Part shown: one piece after another, positions 48,315 to 57,029 of the stretch
How positions within the stretch are numbered: position 1 is the stretch's first letter
Layout of the letters: each line of letters opens with the position of its first letter
Source: Methyloligella halotolerans
GTDB taxonomy: Bacteria > Pseudomonadota > Alphaproteobacteria > Rhizobiales > Methyloligellaceae
Assembly (NCBI RefSeq): GCF_001708935.1
Contig: NZ_MASI01000002.1
Span: 310,001 to 374,000, forward strand
Reading direction: 5' to 3'
Length of the DNA: 64,000 bases
Made by a program: the position numbers and the translations under genes
The notes under the pieces: generated by a model
The model's database searches: none
The model's input: only the letters and a program-made list of their open reading frames with translations
Told to the model about the DNA's origin: nothing

Positions 48315-50120
48315 ATGAGCGACGATTCTGGCCGGAGCTGGTGGCGTCATGCCGCCGGGACCCTCGTTCAGGAGGCGGCAGGGAGCATAACGCGCTTTCC
48401 AATTCCCGCTGCATTGTGCGGCGGAATGTTCATCATCGCGCTCCGCCACTGGCAGCTGGGAGGGTTCGTCCGCTGGTTTGCGATCTGGGTCTGCGGATCG
48501 CTTCTCTTCGTCTCTCTGCAATTGGTGCGCGAGCGCTACGGCTGGGGCTGGCCCACGGTTTTCGTCCTCGGCCCTATGATGTTCGTGGGCGTCTCTGCGC
48601 TCTTTCTTGCATCGCCTCTTCCGTACTTTCCCTTCTCCTTCCTTGCCTATGGTCTGCTGCTGCTTGCGGTCGCGGTCCCCTATCTGCGAGATCAGGACCG
48701 TTCGGCATTTTGGGTCTATGCCGCGCGGCTTACCTTACAAGGTCTGTTTTCGGCCATCGGCGCAAGCATCCTGTTTCTCGGCGGTTGCGCGATCGTCTAC
48801 AGCATCGAATATCTGTTCGGGATCGATCTGAACGCCGGCCAGGTCGTCCAATTTCTCGGAAAGGTGAGCTTCTATCTGGTTTTCCCAATAGCCCTCCTCG
48901 CCGGCATTCCTTCGGACTACGAAAGGCTTCAAACCAGCTACCCTAAGGCTCTGAGGGTTATCGCGACCTACGCGATGATCCCTCTGCTCGCGATCTATAC
49001 GCTGATCCTCTACGCCTACATGGCGAAGATCGCCTTCGCAGGGCAACTGCCGGAGGGCGGCGTGGCCTATCTCGTCGTGGGCTATGCTCTTGCGGGCGTG
49101 ATCACCTATCTGGTGGTCTATCCGCTCGAACACGGTCTTGCCGCGCTCTTCCGAAAGCTTTTCTTTCCGGTCCTTTTGGCGCCGCTCGTCCTCCTGGCGA
49201 TCGCTATCGGGGTGCGGATCAACGAATACGGTTTCACCGAAGAGCGCTATACCGTGCTCCTCTGTCTGGTCTGGCTGACGCTGTCGGCGGTTCTGGCCAT
49301 GGCTCTCGGGCGAATGAGAGCGCCCGCATTGATCGTTTCTTTGCTGGCGTTTCTCTTGATCGGTGCGTCGGTGGGGCCGTGGGGCGCCGTCGCCGTGTCG
49401 GCGTGGAGTCAGGTTGGGCGGCTCGAAACGGCGCTGGAGCGAAGCGGCGTTTTGGTGGACGGACAAATAAGACAGCCGGCGAACGATGTGAGCCGTGAAG
49501 ACCGGATCGCGATAAGTGAAATCACTGACTATCTCGCGAACACCAAGAAGCTTGACCAGATCCGACCGTGGTTCGGCGATCCGGAGCATCCTGGTGAGCC
49601 GAATCTCGACAACATGGGTGCGAAGACGGCGGTCGAGCGTATGGGAATCGGTTACGTGCCGAGCAACGAGCGTGGTACGAACACGCGGCGGCGCTTTTCT
49701 TTCGGCGTCGAACGGGGTGAGACCGCGACAGCGGTTGCCGGGTATGACTACCTGATCGCTCTGGCGCTCTATCCCAGCGCCAAGCGTCCAAAGTCGCTCG
49801 AACGGACGTTCCCCTTGAAGGCTGATGGAACCGAGCCTCTCGAACTGGTCGCGAGATTCGATCCCGAAACCATCTCCCTCGACATCGCCATGCCTTCAAA
49901 ACCGGCAAAGGTCAGGTTCGACCTTGCGCCGATCGTCGAGCGGCATACCGAGCCCAAGCCGGTGGCGACGATCAAGCCCGACAGTCGCGCGCTGGAAGAG
50001 AGCGACGGATCGTTTCGCGTGCGTCTGGAGCTCCAGCGTATCGATGGCTCATATCCGAATGATGGCGGCGGGCCGGACATCATCTTTGTCTCCGGCAAGC
50101 TTCTAATCGCGCTGGAATAA
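48315..50120 (+). CDS. DUF4153-family membrane protein
   Basis: 601 residues. About ten hydrophobic helices occupy 30-375, then a soluble C-terminal region of about 220 residues follows. The pattern SIEYLFGIDLNAG, YPKALRVIATYAMIPLLAIYTLILYAYM and EERYTVLLCLVWL matches DUF4153 proteins, whose function is unknown. Divergence from neighbours in length and lack of operon partners leave its job open. Confidence 0.8.
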   Translation: MSDDSGRSWWRHAAGTLVQEAAGSITRFPIPAALCGGMFIIALRHWQLGGFVRWFAIWVCGSLLFVSLQLVRERYGWGWPTVFVLGPMMFVGVSALFLASPLPYFPFSFLAYGLLLLAVAVPYLRDQDRSAFWVYAARLTLQGLFSAIGASILFLGGCAIVYSIEYLFGIDLNAGQVVQFLGKVSFYLVFPIALLAGIPSDYERLQTSYPKALRVIATYAMIPLLAIYTLILYAYMAKIAFAGQLPEGGVAYLVVGYALAGVITYLVVYPLEHGLAALFRKLFFPVLLAPLVLLAIAIGVRINEYGFTEERYTVLLCLVWLTLSAVLAMALGRMRAPALIVSLLAFLLIGASVGPWGAVAVSAWSQVGRLETALERSGVLVDGQIRQPANDVSREDRIAISEITDYLANTKKLDQIRPWFGDPEHPGEPNLDNMGAKTAVERMGIGYVPSNERGTNTRRRFSFGVERGETATAVAGYDYLIALALYPSAKRPKSLERTFPLKADGTEPLELVARFDPETISLDIAMPSKPAKVRFDLAPIVERHTEPKPVATIKPDSRALEESDGSFRVRLELQRIDGSYPNDGGGPDIIFVSGKLLIALE

Positions 50121-50191
50121 GCCTTCGAAAAACCAAATGCCGGGACCGGCGTTCTTCCTCGGGGGCTCTACAGAGTCGTAGGAGGTTTACG

Positions 50192-50464
50192 ATGCAGACC
50201 ACCTGGAAACCCCACACCAAGCACGGCGAACTCACCAAGCAGTCGGATCTGCCCGATAGCGTGTTCGCCTTTCCCGACAAGCGTAAGGAGCCGCTGACGG
50301 ACGCCGATCACGTGCGCAACGCCCTGGCGCGGTTCGATCAGGTCGAGGGCGTGTCCGACAAGGACCGCGATCTTGCCTTCGCCAATATCAAGAAGGCGGC
50401 CGAGCACTACGGTGTCGACGTAAGCGAGAAAAGCTGGCACGAGCTAGGGCGCAATCCACACTAG
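50192..50464 (+). CDS. small DUF6582-type protein
   Basis: A 90-residue soluble protein. The core DSVFAFPDKRKEPLTDADHV and RNALARFDQVEGVSDKDRD, followed by AFANIKKAAEHYGV and WHELG, is recognisable as the DUF6582 family, often linked to stress-inducible or phage-derived loci, with no known function. GGAGGTTTACG precedes the ATG, a strong ribosome binding site. It lies 28 bases before the DoxX-type gene. Confidence 0.8.
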   Translation: MQTTWKPHTKHGELTKQSDLPDSVFAFPDKRKEPLTDADHVRNALARFDQVEGVSDKDRDLAFANIKKAAEHYGVDVSEKSWHELGRNPH

Positions 50465-50492
50465 CCGAGCCAGCGATTCGGGGAGGGGCATC

Positions 50493-51440
50493 ATGGTCGA
50501 GGACGAGCGGTTCGACTGGGTGAAGGCGCTCGCGCTGCGTGCATCAGCCTTCGCTATGGGTTTCACCTTCGTGTCCGCTGCCTGGCGGCGTTTCTACAAC
50601 GCGCCGGCCAAGCTCGACATCGACAGCCCCCACGACGTCGCCAACAAGCTGGTGCATGCCGCGCCGGGCTCCCCCATCGAGAGCGTGATCCACTGGCTGT
50701 TGGAGCAGCCGCAGCTGACGGAAGCGGCCACCTATCTGATGACGGTCGGCGAGCTGCTGGCAGGGCTTGGGCTGATGTTCGGGCTCATCACCCGGGGCGC
50801 GGCCGTCGGTGCGGCGCTGCTCAACGTGGCCCTGATGCTGATCTTCGGCTGGCAAGGCTTCGAGTGCTTGGACGAATGGACCATGGCAGCGCTCGGCTTT
50901 GCCATATCGGTCAGCGTGATGCTCTACGGCCCGGGCGCCTGGTCCCTCGATACTCTTGTCGGGATCGATCCTTCGCACGGCTGTTCACGCGTCCCGTGGC
51001 GATCGTGCTCACGATCGTTTCGATCCTCTTCACGGTCGGCTTCTACCAGTATTATTTCGGCATCGCGATCTGCACCGGCGGACCAGCGTCAGCGAATATT
51101 CCATTGTGGCCGAGCCCGGGCCGGAGCCCGGCGTCGCCACGCTCTATGTGAATGCTGGCGGATCGTCGGGTGGAGCCTATGTCCGCTCCATCGTCTTCAA
51201 GCTTGAGAATGGCGAGACGATCGAGCAGGCCGGCGACGAGGTGGATGTCGTGAAGAGCTATTTCGAGCCTGGGCCGCCTCGGGCAAGAAGACCGACGGGG
51301 TTCTGGTGCTGAAGCTGGGTTCCAAGACCGATATCCGCATCCCGAAGGGCGCGACCTCGGCCACAATCGATCTCATCGGGAACGCGGATCAGAAGGTGAC
51401 CTTCGAGACCCGGTCGCTCGGTGGAGCCGTGGAGGATTAG
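50493..51440 (+). CDS. DoxX/DoxD-type membrane protein with soluble C-terminal domain, three frameshifts
   Basis: Reconstructed to about 316 residues. Four helices lie in the first 190 residues (FTFVSAAWRRFYNAP; TYLMTVGELLAGLGLMFGLI; AALLNVALMLIFGWQGFECLDEWTM; a fourth near VAIVLTIVSILFTVGFYQYYFG), as in DoxX/DoxD, the quinone-reducing large subunit of thiosulfate:quinone oxidoreductase. A beta-rich tail of about 115 residues (SIVAEPGPEPGVATLYVNAG; LVLKLGSKTDIRIPKGATSA) may correspond to DoxA, but that is tentative. Breaks lie at about 50970, 51078 and 51270, each one missing base. Confidence 0.65.
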
Positions 51441-51526
51441 GCAAGGAAGCGGCACCTTCAGCCATTCCGCTTTTTGCCGGGCTCCCTAAATCTCCCCTCA
51501 GAGTTTTCGAACGGGAGATTTCGACA

Positions 51527-52300
51527 ATGACCAACGGGAACAGGGTTTCTCAGAAGACCTCCATCGTCACGGGCGGCAGCCGCGGCCTTGGCCGCAATAC
51601 GGCCATCAATCTCGCCGAGCGCGGCGCCGACGTCATCATCACCTACCATTCGAACAAGGACGAGGCCGACAAGGTCGTCACCGAGATCGAGGGAATGGGC
51701 CGGAAGGCGGCCGCGTTCCAGCTGGATACGGGTGATATCTCCGCCTTCGACGGGTTCGTCGGTCAGGTGAAAGAGACCCTTTCCGGGTGGGGCCGCGAGC
51801 GGTTCGACTATCTGGTGAACAATGCCGGTATCGGCCTGCGCGCGCCCTTCGCCGAAACCACCGAGGAGGATCTCGACAATCTCTATCGGATTCACTTCAA
51901 GGGCGTGTTCTTCCTGACCCAGAAGCTGCTGCCCCTGCTGGCGGATGGCGGGCGGATCGTGAATCTCTCCAGCGGGCTGGCGCGGTTCTCACTTCCCGGC
52001 ATGTCGGCTTATGCGTCCATGAAAGGTGCCGTGGAGGTGCTGACCCGCTATCTCGCCAAGGAACTCGGCGACCGGGGCATCGCAGTGAACACCGTTGCGC
52101 CGGGGGCGATCGCGACCGATTTTGGCGGCGGCGTCGTGCGCGACAATCAGGAAATGAACGATCGCGTTGCCTCCATGACGGCCATGGGGCGCGCGGGCCT
52201 GCCGGACGATATCGGACCGATGATCGCCGATCTCCTGACGGGCGGGAATCGCTGGGTCACGGGCCAGCGGATCGAGGTTTCCGGCGGCATGCTCGTTTAG
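51527..52300 (+). CDS. short-chain dehydrogenase/reductase
   Basis: A 257-residue classical SDR. The cofactor loop TGGSRGLG (about 15-22), LVNNAGIG and catalytic SxnYxxxK as YASMK are present. It ends VTGQRIEVSGGM, typical of 3-ketoacyl-ACP reductase-like SDRs. The substrate is unknown. It starts 87 bases after the DoxX-type gene. Confidence 0.92.
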   Translation: MTNGNRVSQKTSIVTGGSRGLGRNTAINLAERGADVIITYHSNKDEADKVVTEIEGMGRKAAAFQLDTGDISAFDGFVGQVKETLSGWGRERFDYLVNNAGIGLRAPFAETTEEDLDNLYRIHFKGVFFLTQKLLPLLADGGRIVNLSSGLARFSLPGMSAYASMKGAVEVLTRYLAKELGDRGIAVNTVAPGAIATDFGGGVVRDNQEMNDRVASMTAMGRAGLPDDIGPMIADLLTGGNRWVTGQRIEVSGGMLV

Positions 52301-52370
52301 ATGCCACGGGCGCCTGCGCTCACTTGTCGCGAGGCTTTGCCATGGTCTCTCAATGTTCCTATCTCCCAAT

Positions 52371-52385
52371 TGTTGCGGTGCAGCA
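52371..52385. promoter_or_regulatory. imperfect TTGC palindrome upstream of the GNAT gene
   Basis: TGTTGCGGTGCAGCA differs at two positions from the perfect palindrome TGTTGCAGTGCAACA seen at 63515. It is 50 bases before the GNAT ATG. A shared regulator is possible but unproven. Confidence 0.35.
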
Positions 52386-52435
52386 TTGTGCGCCTAACCT
52401 ATTGAGAGAGCGGCCGGACTCAGGCCGATGACCCC

Positions 52436-53032
52436 ATGGCTGTCGTTCATACGCGATATCACCCCGCCGTCCCCGCGACGGCGCCTGTCGAGCTCCCGCG
52501 CACCCTGCGGGAGAGGCTTGCCCGGCGCGAGGTCACGCTTAACGGCAGGGACGGGCTGGCTTACGTCGTGCGGCCGATCCGGCCGACGGATGCCGCCTCG
52601 CTGATACGAGGCTACGACGCGCTGGAAAACATGTCGAAGTGGTTCCGCATGAACCATACGATGCCGCATCTGTCGGAAGCGATGGCGCTGGATTTCTGCA
52701 CGCCCGATCCGGCGAAGGATATCTGCCTGGTGATCGAGGGCCGGGGCACGCTTGCCGGGGAGATCCTCGGCGGCGCGCGGATTGCCGGCCAGCCGGACGG
52801 ACGCACGGCGGAATTCTCCGTCTCGCTCCGGCCCGAGGCACGGCATCTGGATCTCGCTCGGCAGGCGTTGGAGACGGTGTTCGCCGCCGGCCGCGAGATG
52901 GGCTACCGCCGGACATGGGCGTCGATCCATGCCGACAACACGCCCATGAAGACCCTCGCTCGGCGGTTGGGTTGCCGCTTGCGCCGCGATCCGGAAGATA
53001 GCGCGCTGATGCTCGCCGAGCGCGCGATCTAG
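52436..53032 (+). CDS. GNAT-fold acetyltransferase-like protein
   Basis: A 198-residue protein with a GNAT pattern: YVVRPIRPTDAASLIRGYDAL, then FSVSLRPEARHLDLARQALETVFAAGREMGY and THE-like SIHADNTPMKTLARRLGCRL, the latter typical of motif B. The pyrophosphate-binding loop of motif A is weaker than usual (RHLDLARQAL), so activity is uncertain. The substrate is unknown. Confidence 0.72.
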   Translation: MAVVHTRYHPAVPATAPVELPRTLRERLARREVTLNGRDGLAYVVRPIRPTDAASLIRGYDALENMSKWFRMNHTMPHLSEAMALDFCTPDPAKDICLVIEGRGTLAGEILGGARIAGQPDGRTAEFSVSLRPEARHLDLARQALETVFAAGREMGYRRTWASIHADNTPMKTLARRLGCRLRRDPEDSALMLAERAI

Positions 53033-53218
53033 ACCGCCTTGAAGCCCGCCCCAGAGCATTTTTCGCCGAAATCGGTCAATTTTCGCCGTGACGTCACGCG
53101 GATGTTAACGGTTCGGCGCGTAAGATCCCCCTCGTGTTGAACCCATGCCGGTGCGGGACCGCCACCTGATCCAGGACGGTCGGCGGCCGGCTTTTTTCCG
53201 ATCGACGGGGGCTATGCC

Positions 53219-55564
53219 ATGACAGGCGGGGAAGCATTCGGCGCACCGGGCATTCCGCCCACCTGGGCGTCCAGCGACAAGGATTTCGTGACGACCTCCC
53301 TGGGCACGGCCCGTGTCTGGGCGAGCATCGGCCATGGCAATGTCAACGAGATCTACTGGCCTTCGACCGGACGGCCGGAGATCCGCGATTTCGGATTCTA
53401 CCTGATCGGAGGGGGCCATTGGGTCGATCTCAAGCGGGTATGCAATTACACCCTCTCGAAGCCCGAACCCTATCTCCCTCTGTTGACGGTGACCCATACG
53501 GGCGACGATTACAGGCTCACCCTCGAGGTCCTGCCCGATCCCCATCGGGACGTGCTACTGGTGCGGTACGATCTGGAAGGCCCGTACAAGCTCGGCATCA
53601 TCGCAGCGCCCCATCTCGGCGAGAGCGGCTACGATAACGATGCGTGGGTGGATGGCGGATTGCTCTATGCCTCGATCCCGGCGCGCGCGGTCTGCATCGG
53701 CGCCGATGCCCCAATGGAAGACCAGAGCGTCGGCTTCGTCGGTGCTTCCGACGGCTGGCAGGATCTCAACGCCCATAACCGCTTCACCTACGGTTTCACG
53801 AGCGCGACCGGCGGAAATATCGCCATGTCGGCCGCGCTTTCGGCGCCGAAGGGTGTGATCGCCCTCGGCATCGCGCCCCATCCGACCGGCGCCCGCACGC
53901 TTGCCATGTCGTCCTTGGCGCAAGGCTACGACACGGTGCGGGAGCGCTTCCTCGCGGGGTGGGAGGCCTGGGGCAGCAAGCTCAGCCTACCGGCGCCTGA
54001 GGCGGATCTCGCGGAGGAGGCGCTGACCACGGCCACCGTATTGCGCACCCACGAGGACCGCATGTTCCCCGGAGCGGTGGTCGCCTCCATGAGCACGCCC
54101 TGGGGCAACTCCACCAATACGCTCGGCGGCTATCATCTCGTCTGGCCGCGGGATGCGACGCTTGCCGCCTTCGCGCTGCTTGCCGCCAACCAGGTCGAGG
54201 ACGCGCGGCGCATGCTGGCCCATATGATCGGCGTCCAGCAGCCGGACGGCCACTGGACCCAGAACTATTTCCCCGACGGCGTGCCCTTCTGGACCGGCAT
54301 TCAGCTCGACGAGGCGGCCTTCCCCGTGATGCTGGCGGCGAAGCTGCGCGAGCTCGGGCAGCCCGATCTGCCGGGCACCACGGAGATGGTGCGCCGGGCG
54401 ATCGCCTTCATCGCAAAGGCCGGCCCCCAGAGCGATCAGGACCGGTGGGAGGAGAATCCCGGCATCAGCGCCTTCACCATTCCGGTGCTGATCGCCGCCC
54501 TGGTGGCGGCCGCGCCCTGGCTCGACGAGGCGACCCGGGGCTACGCCCTCGATCTCGCCGACGACTGGAACGAGCGGATCGAGGAGTGGTGCTACGTCAC
54601 CGGCACACCCATGGCCGAGAAGCTCGGTGTGGACGGCTACTATGTGCGCATCGCCCCGCCGGAGATGGATGGGGGAGTGACCGGCACGCTGATGCTGAGA
54701 AACCGCAACGGCGAGACCATCCGGGCCTGTGCGCTGGTGGCGCTCGACTTCTCCTACATCGTGCGGCTGGGTTTGCGCTCGGCCACCGATCCAAAGATCA
54801 AGGACACGATCAAGGTGGTCGACGAGGTACTGAAGGTGGATACGCCCTCAGGCCCGGTCTATCGCCGCTACAACGAGGACGGCTACGGCGAGCATGACGA
54901 CGGCTCGCCTTATGACGGCAACGGCGTTGGCCGCGCCTGGCCGCTGCTGGTGGGTGAGCGTGGGCATCTCGCGCTGCAGGCCGGAGAAGACCCGCTGCTC
55001 TATCTGAAGACCATGCGGAACTGCGCCAGCCCGGGCGGGCTGCTGCCCGAGCAGGTCTGGGACGCGGCACCCATCCCCGAGCGCCATCTCTATCCCGGTA
55101 GGCCTTCCGGCAGCGCCATGCCGCTGGTCTGGAGCCACGCGGAGTTTCTGAAGCTCCTGATCGCTCGCCAGGCCGGACGGCCCGTGGAGCTGCTCGAGGC
55201 GGTGGCCAAGCGCTATGGCGGTTCGGTGCCGAAGGCGAAATACACCCGCTGGCGCAACGAGGTGCCGGTGCCGTCGCTCTGTCAGGGGCGCGCGTTGATC
55301 ATCGAGGACCGCGAACCCTTCACCCTGCATCTCGGTTGGGACGGCTGGCAGGACGTCGCCGACGTGCCGGCGCAGGAGCTCCCCTTCGGCCTCTGGGGCG
55401 TGGCGATCGAGCCGGAGCGCTATGCGGGACGGAAAGAGCTGAACTTCACCCGCCGCTACACGGAAGGTTGGGAAGGGAAGAACCACACGGTGGAGATCGC
55501 CGCGACGGAGGAGCAGCGGACGCTGACTCATGTGAGCGACGGTGCTGCGGCCGCCAAGGCCTAG
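53219..55564 (+). CDS. GH15-family glucoamylase/glucodextranase-type glycoside hydrolase
   Basis: 781 residues. An N-terminal beta domain (about 1-265) precedes an (alpha/alpha)6 catalytic domain (about 275-690). The catalytic acids are expected in RWEENPGIS (Glu411 or Glu412) and LLPEQVWD (Glu611), and GGYHLVWPRDA is the conserved sugar-binding segment. A C-terminal beta-rich domain follows (LHLGWDGWQD). It releases glucose from the non-reducing end of alpha-glucans. No signal peptide is evident, so it is probably cytosolic and may act on glycogen-type polymers. Confidence 0.92.
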   Translation: MTGGEAFGAPGIPPTWASSDKDFVTTSLGTARVWASIGHGNVNEIYWPSTGRPEIRDFGFYLIGGGHWVDLKRVCNYTLSKPEPYLPLLTVTHTGDDYRLTLEVLPDPHRDVLLVRYDLEGPYKLGIIAAPHLGESGYDNDAWVDGGLLYASIPARAVCIGADAPMEDQSVGFVGASDGWQDLNAHNRFTYGFTSATGGNIAMSAALSAPKGVIALGIAPHPTGARTLAMSSLAQGYDTVRERFLAGWEAWGSKLSLPAPEADLAEEALTTATVLRTHEDRMFPGAVVASMSTPWGNSTNTLGGYHLVWPRDATLAAFALLAANQVEDARRMLAHMIGVQQPDGHWTQNYFPDGVPFWTGIQLDEAAFPVMLAAKLRELGQPDLPGTTEMVRRAIAFIAKAGPQSDQDRWEENPGISAFTIPVLIAALVAAAPWLDEATRGYALDLADDWNERIEEWCYVTGTPMAEKLGVDGYYVRIAPPEMDGGVTGTLMLRNRNGETIRACALVALDFSYIVRLGLRSATDPKIKDTIKVVDEVLKVDTPSGPVYRRYNEDGYGEHDDGSPYDGNGVGRAWPLLVGERGHLALQAGEDPLLYLKTMRNCASPGGLLPEQVWDAAPIPERHLYPGRPSGSAMPLVWSHAEFLKLLIARQAGRPVELLEAVAKRYGGSVPKAKYTRWRNEVPVPSLCQGRALIIEDREPFTLHLGWDGWQDVADVPAQELPFGLWGVAIEPERYAGRKELNFTRRYTEGWEGKNHTVEIAATEEQRTLTHVSDGAAAAKA

Positions 55565-55628
55565 AAATCGCTAAAGCGGACCGGCGGGACGCCCCATGCC
55601 GGTCTGCTTTTGAGAGCTGCGCCGGGCT

Positions 55629-56294
55629 CTAGGCGAGCCGGAGCGAGAGCTCCACGTCTTCGGCGAAGGGCACCGACAGATAGCCGTTCTGGGGATCGCG
55701 CACGCGTTCCAGATATTCGGGGCAATAATCGGCATTGTCGGCCACGATGAGCGCGCCGGGCTTCAGACGGCTCTCAAGCCGATCCAACACCGCATCGTAA
55801 AGCGCCTTGGCGCCGTCCAGCAGAACCAGATCGATGGATTCGGGAAGGTCGGCGCTCAGGGTCCTGAGCGCATCGCCTTCGCGAATCTCCACCAGATCGA
55901 TGAGACCGGCCTCGGTGAGCGAGCCCCGCGCGCGGGCAATCTTGGAGGGCTCGAACTCGGTGGTGATCAGCCTCCCGCCGCCATTGTCGCGCAGGGCGGC
56001 GGCGAGATGCAGCGTCGAGATGCCGAAGGACGTGCCGAACTCGACGATCGCCTTCGCCTTGCTGCTGCGCGCCAGCATGTAGAGCAGTGCGCCGGTCTCG
56101 CGCGACACCGGTAATGGCAGATCCTTCAGGCGGCTGTAGATGTCGAGATAGTCGGTTTTGCTGTGCATCAGCCGGTCGCGCTCCTCCGGCGAAAGCGTCG
56201 CCCAGACGAGGCTCTGGGACGGCGCCGCTGCGGCAGCTTCTTCGAACAGCCGCTCCAGCACGGGGGCAAGCGGGGCTTCGGTCAGGGTGGTCAT
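55629..56294 (-). CDS. SAM-dependent O-methyltransferase (family 3)
   Basis: A 221-residue class I methyltransferase. The SAM-binding loop is AIVEFGTSFGISTLHLAAAL, and DLVLLDGAKALYDAVL with ADNADYCPEYL gives the metal/catechol-like site of O-methyltransferase family 3. The substrate is unknown. It is divergent from a TetR regulator that may control it. Confidence 0.88.
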   Translation of the reverse strand: MTTLTEAPLAPVLERLFEEAAAAAPSQSLVWATLSPEERDRLMHSKTDYLDIYSRLKDLPLPVSRETGALLYMLARSSKAKAIVEFGTSFGISTLHLAAALRDNGGGRLITTEFEPSKIARARGSLTEAGLIDLVEIREGDALRTLSADLPESIDLVLLDGAKALYDAVLDRLESRLKPGALIVADNADYCPEYLERVRDPQNGYLSVPFAEDVELSLRLA

Positions 56295-56349
56295 CGGGGT
56301 AACTCCATTTATGCAAACGGCGCGGGGTTGCGCCTTGCGAAGAAAAATA

Positions 56350-56376
56350 CGAATAATCCGTCAGGTTTCATATTCG
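56350..56376. promoter_or_regulatory. possible TetR-type operator
   Basis: CGAATA (56350-56355) and TATTCG (56371-56376) are inverted 6-bp half-sites separated by 15 bases in the 99-base gap between the divergent methyltransferase and TetR genes. The distance is within the range for TetR-family sites, but the half-sites are short. Confidence 0.4.
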
Positions 56377-56393
56377 CATTGCCGAGCCACGCC

Positions 56394-57029
56394 ATGACCG
56401 AGCGCAAGACTCCCCGGATTTCCTCGCGAAAGCAGCCGAAACAGGCGCGCTCAACAGAGCTTGTAGCGGCGGTTCTGGATGCCGCTGTTCAGGTTCTGGC
56501 GAAGGAGGGCGCGCAGCGCTTCACCACCGCGCGGGTGGCCGAGCGGGCGGGGGTGAGCGTCGGCTCGCTCTATCAGTATTTTCCCAACAAGGCGGCGATC
56601 CTCTTCCGGCTGCAGAGCGACGAGTGGCGCGAAACGGCAGAGCTGCTCGGGGGCATTCTCGACGACGACGGCAAGCCGCCGCTGGAGCGGTTGCGCGCGC
56701 TCGTGCACGCCTTCGTCCGCTCCGAATGCGAGGAGGCGGAGGTGCGCATGGCGCTCGACGATGCCGCCCCGCTCTACCGGGACGCCCCGGAGGCGCAGGC
56801 GGCCAAGGCGGGAGCGCAGCGCAAGATCGCCGCCTTCATGGCCGACCTGCTGCCTGAAATCTCAGAGGAGGAGCGCGTCTTGGCCGGCGATCTGATCGCC
56901 ACCACGCTAACCGCGGTGGGAAAGCGCTTTTCCGAGAAGCCGCGAACGAAGGGCGAGATCGAGGCTTATGCGGACGCCCTGGCCGATATGCTCTGCGCCT
57001 ATCTGGAAGGCCTTCGGCAGAACGGCTAG
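56394..57029 (+). CDS. TetR-family transcriptional regulator
   Basis: A 211-residue regulator. The N-terminal HTH is VLAKEGAQRFTTARVAERAGVSVGSLYQYFPNK (about 35-67), the standard TetR signature, followed by a ligand-binding helical domain. It is divergent from the O-methyltransferase gene and may repress it. ATG 56394 gives the usual short N-terminus of a TetR protein. It overlaps the acyl-CoA dehydrogenase stop by 4 bases, convergent. Confidence 0.92.
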   Translation: MTERKTPRISSRKQPKQARSTELVAAVLDAAVQVLAKEGAQRFTTARVAERAGVSVGSLYQYFPNKAAILFRLQSDEWRETAELLGGILDDDGKPPLERLRALVHAFVRSECEEAEVRMALDDAAPLYRDAPEAQAAKAGAQRKIAAFMADLLPEISEEERVLAGDLIATTLTAVGKRFSEKPRTKGEIEAYADALADMLCAYLEGLRQNG

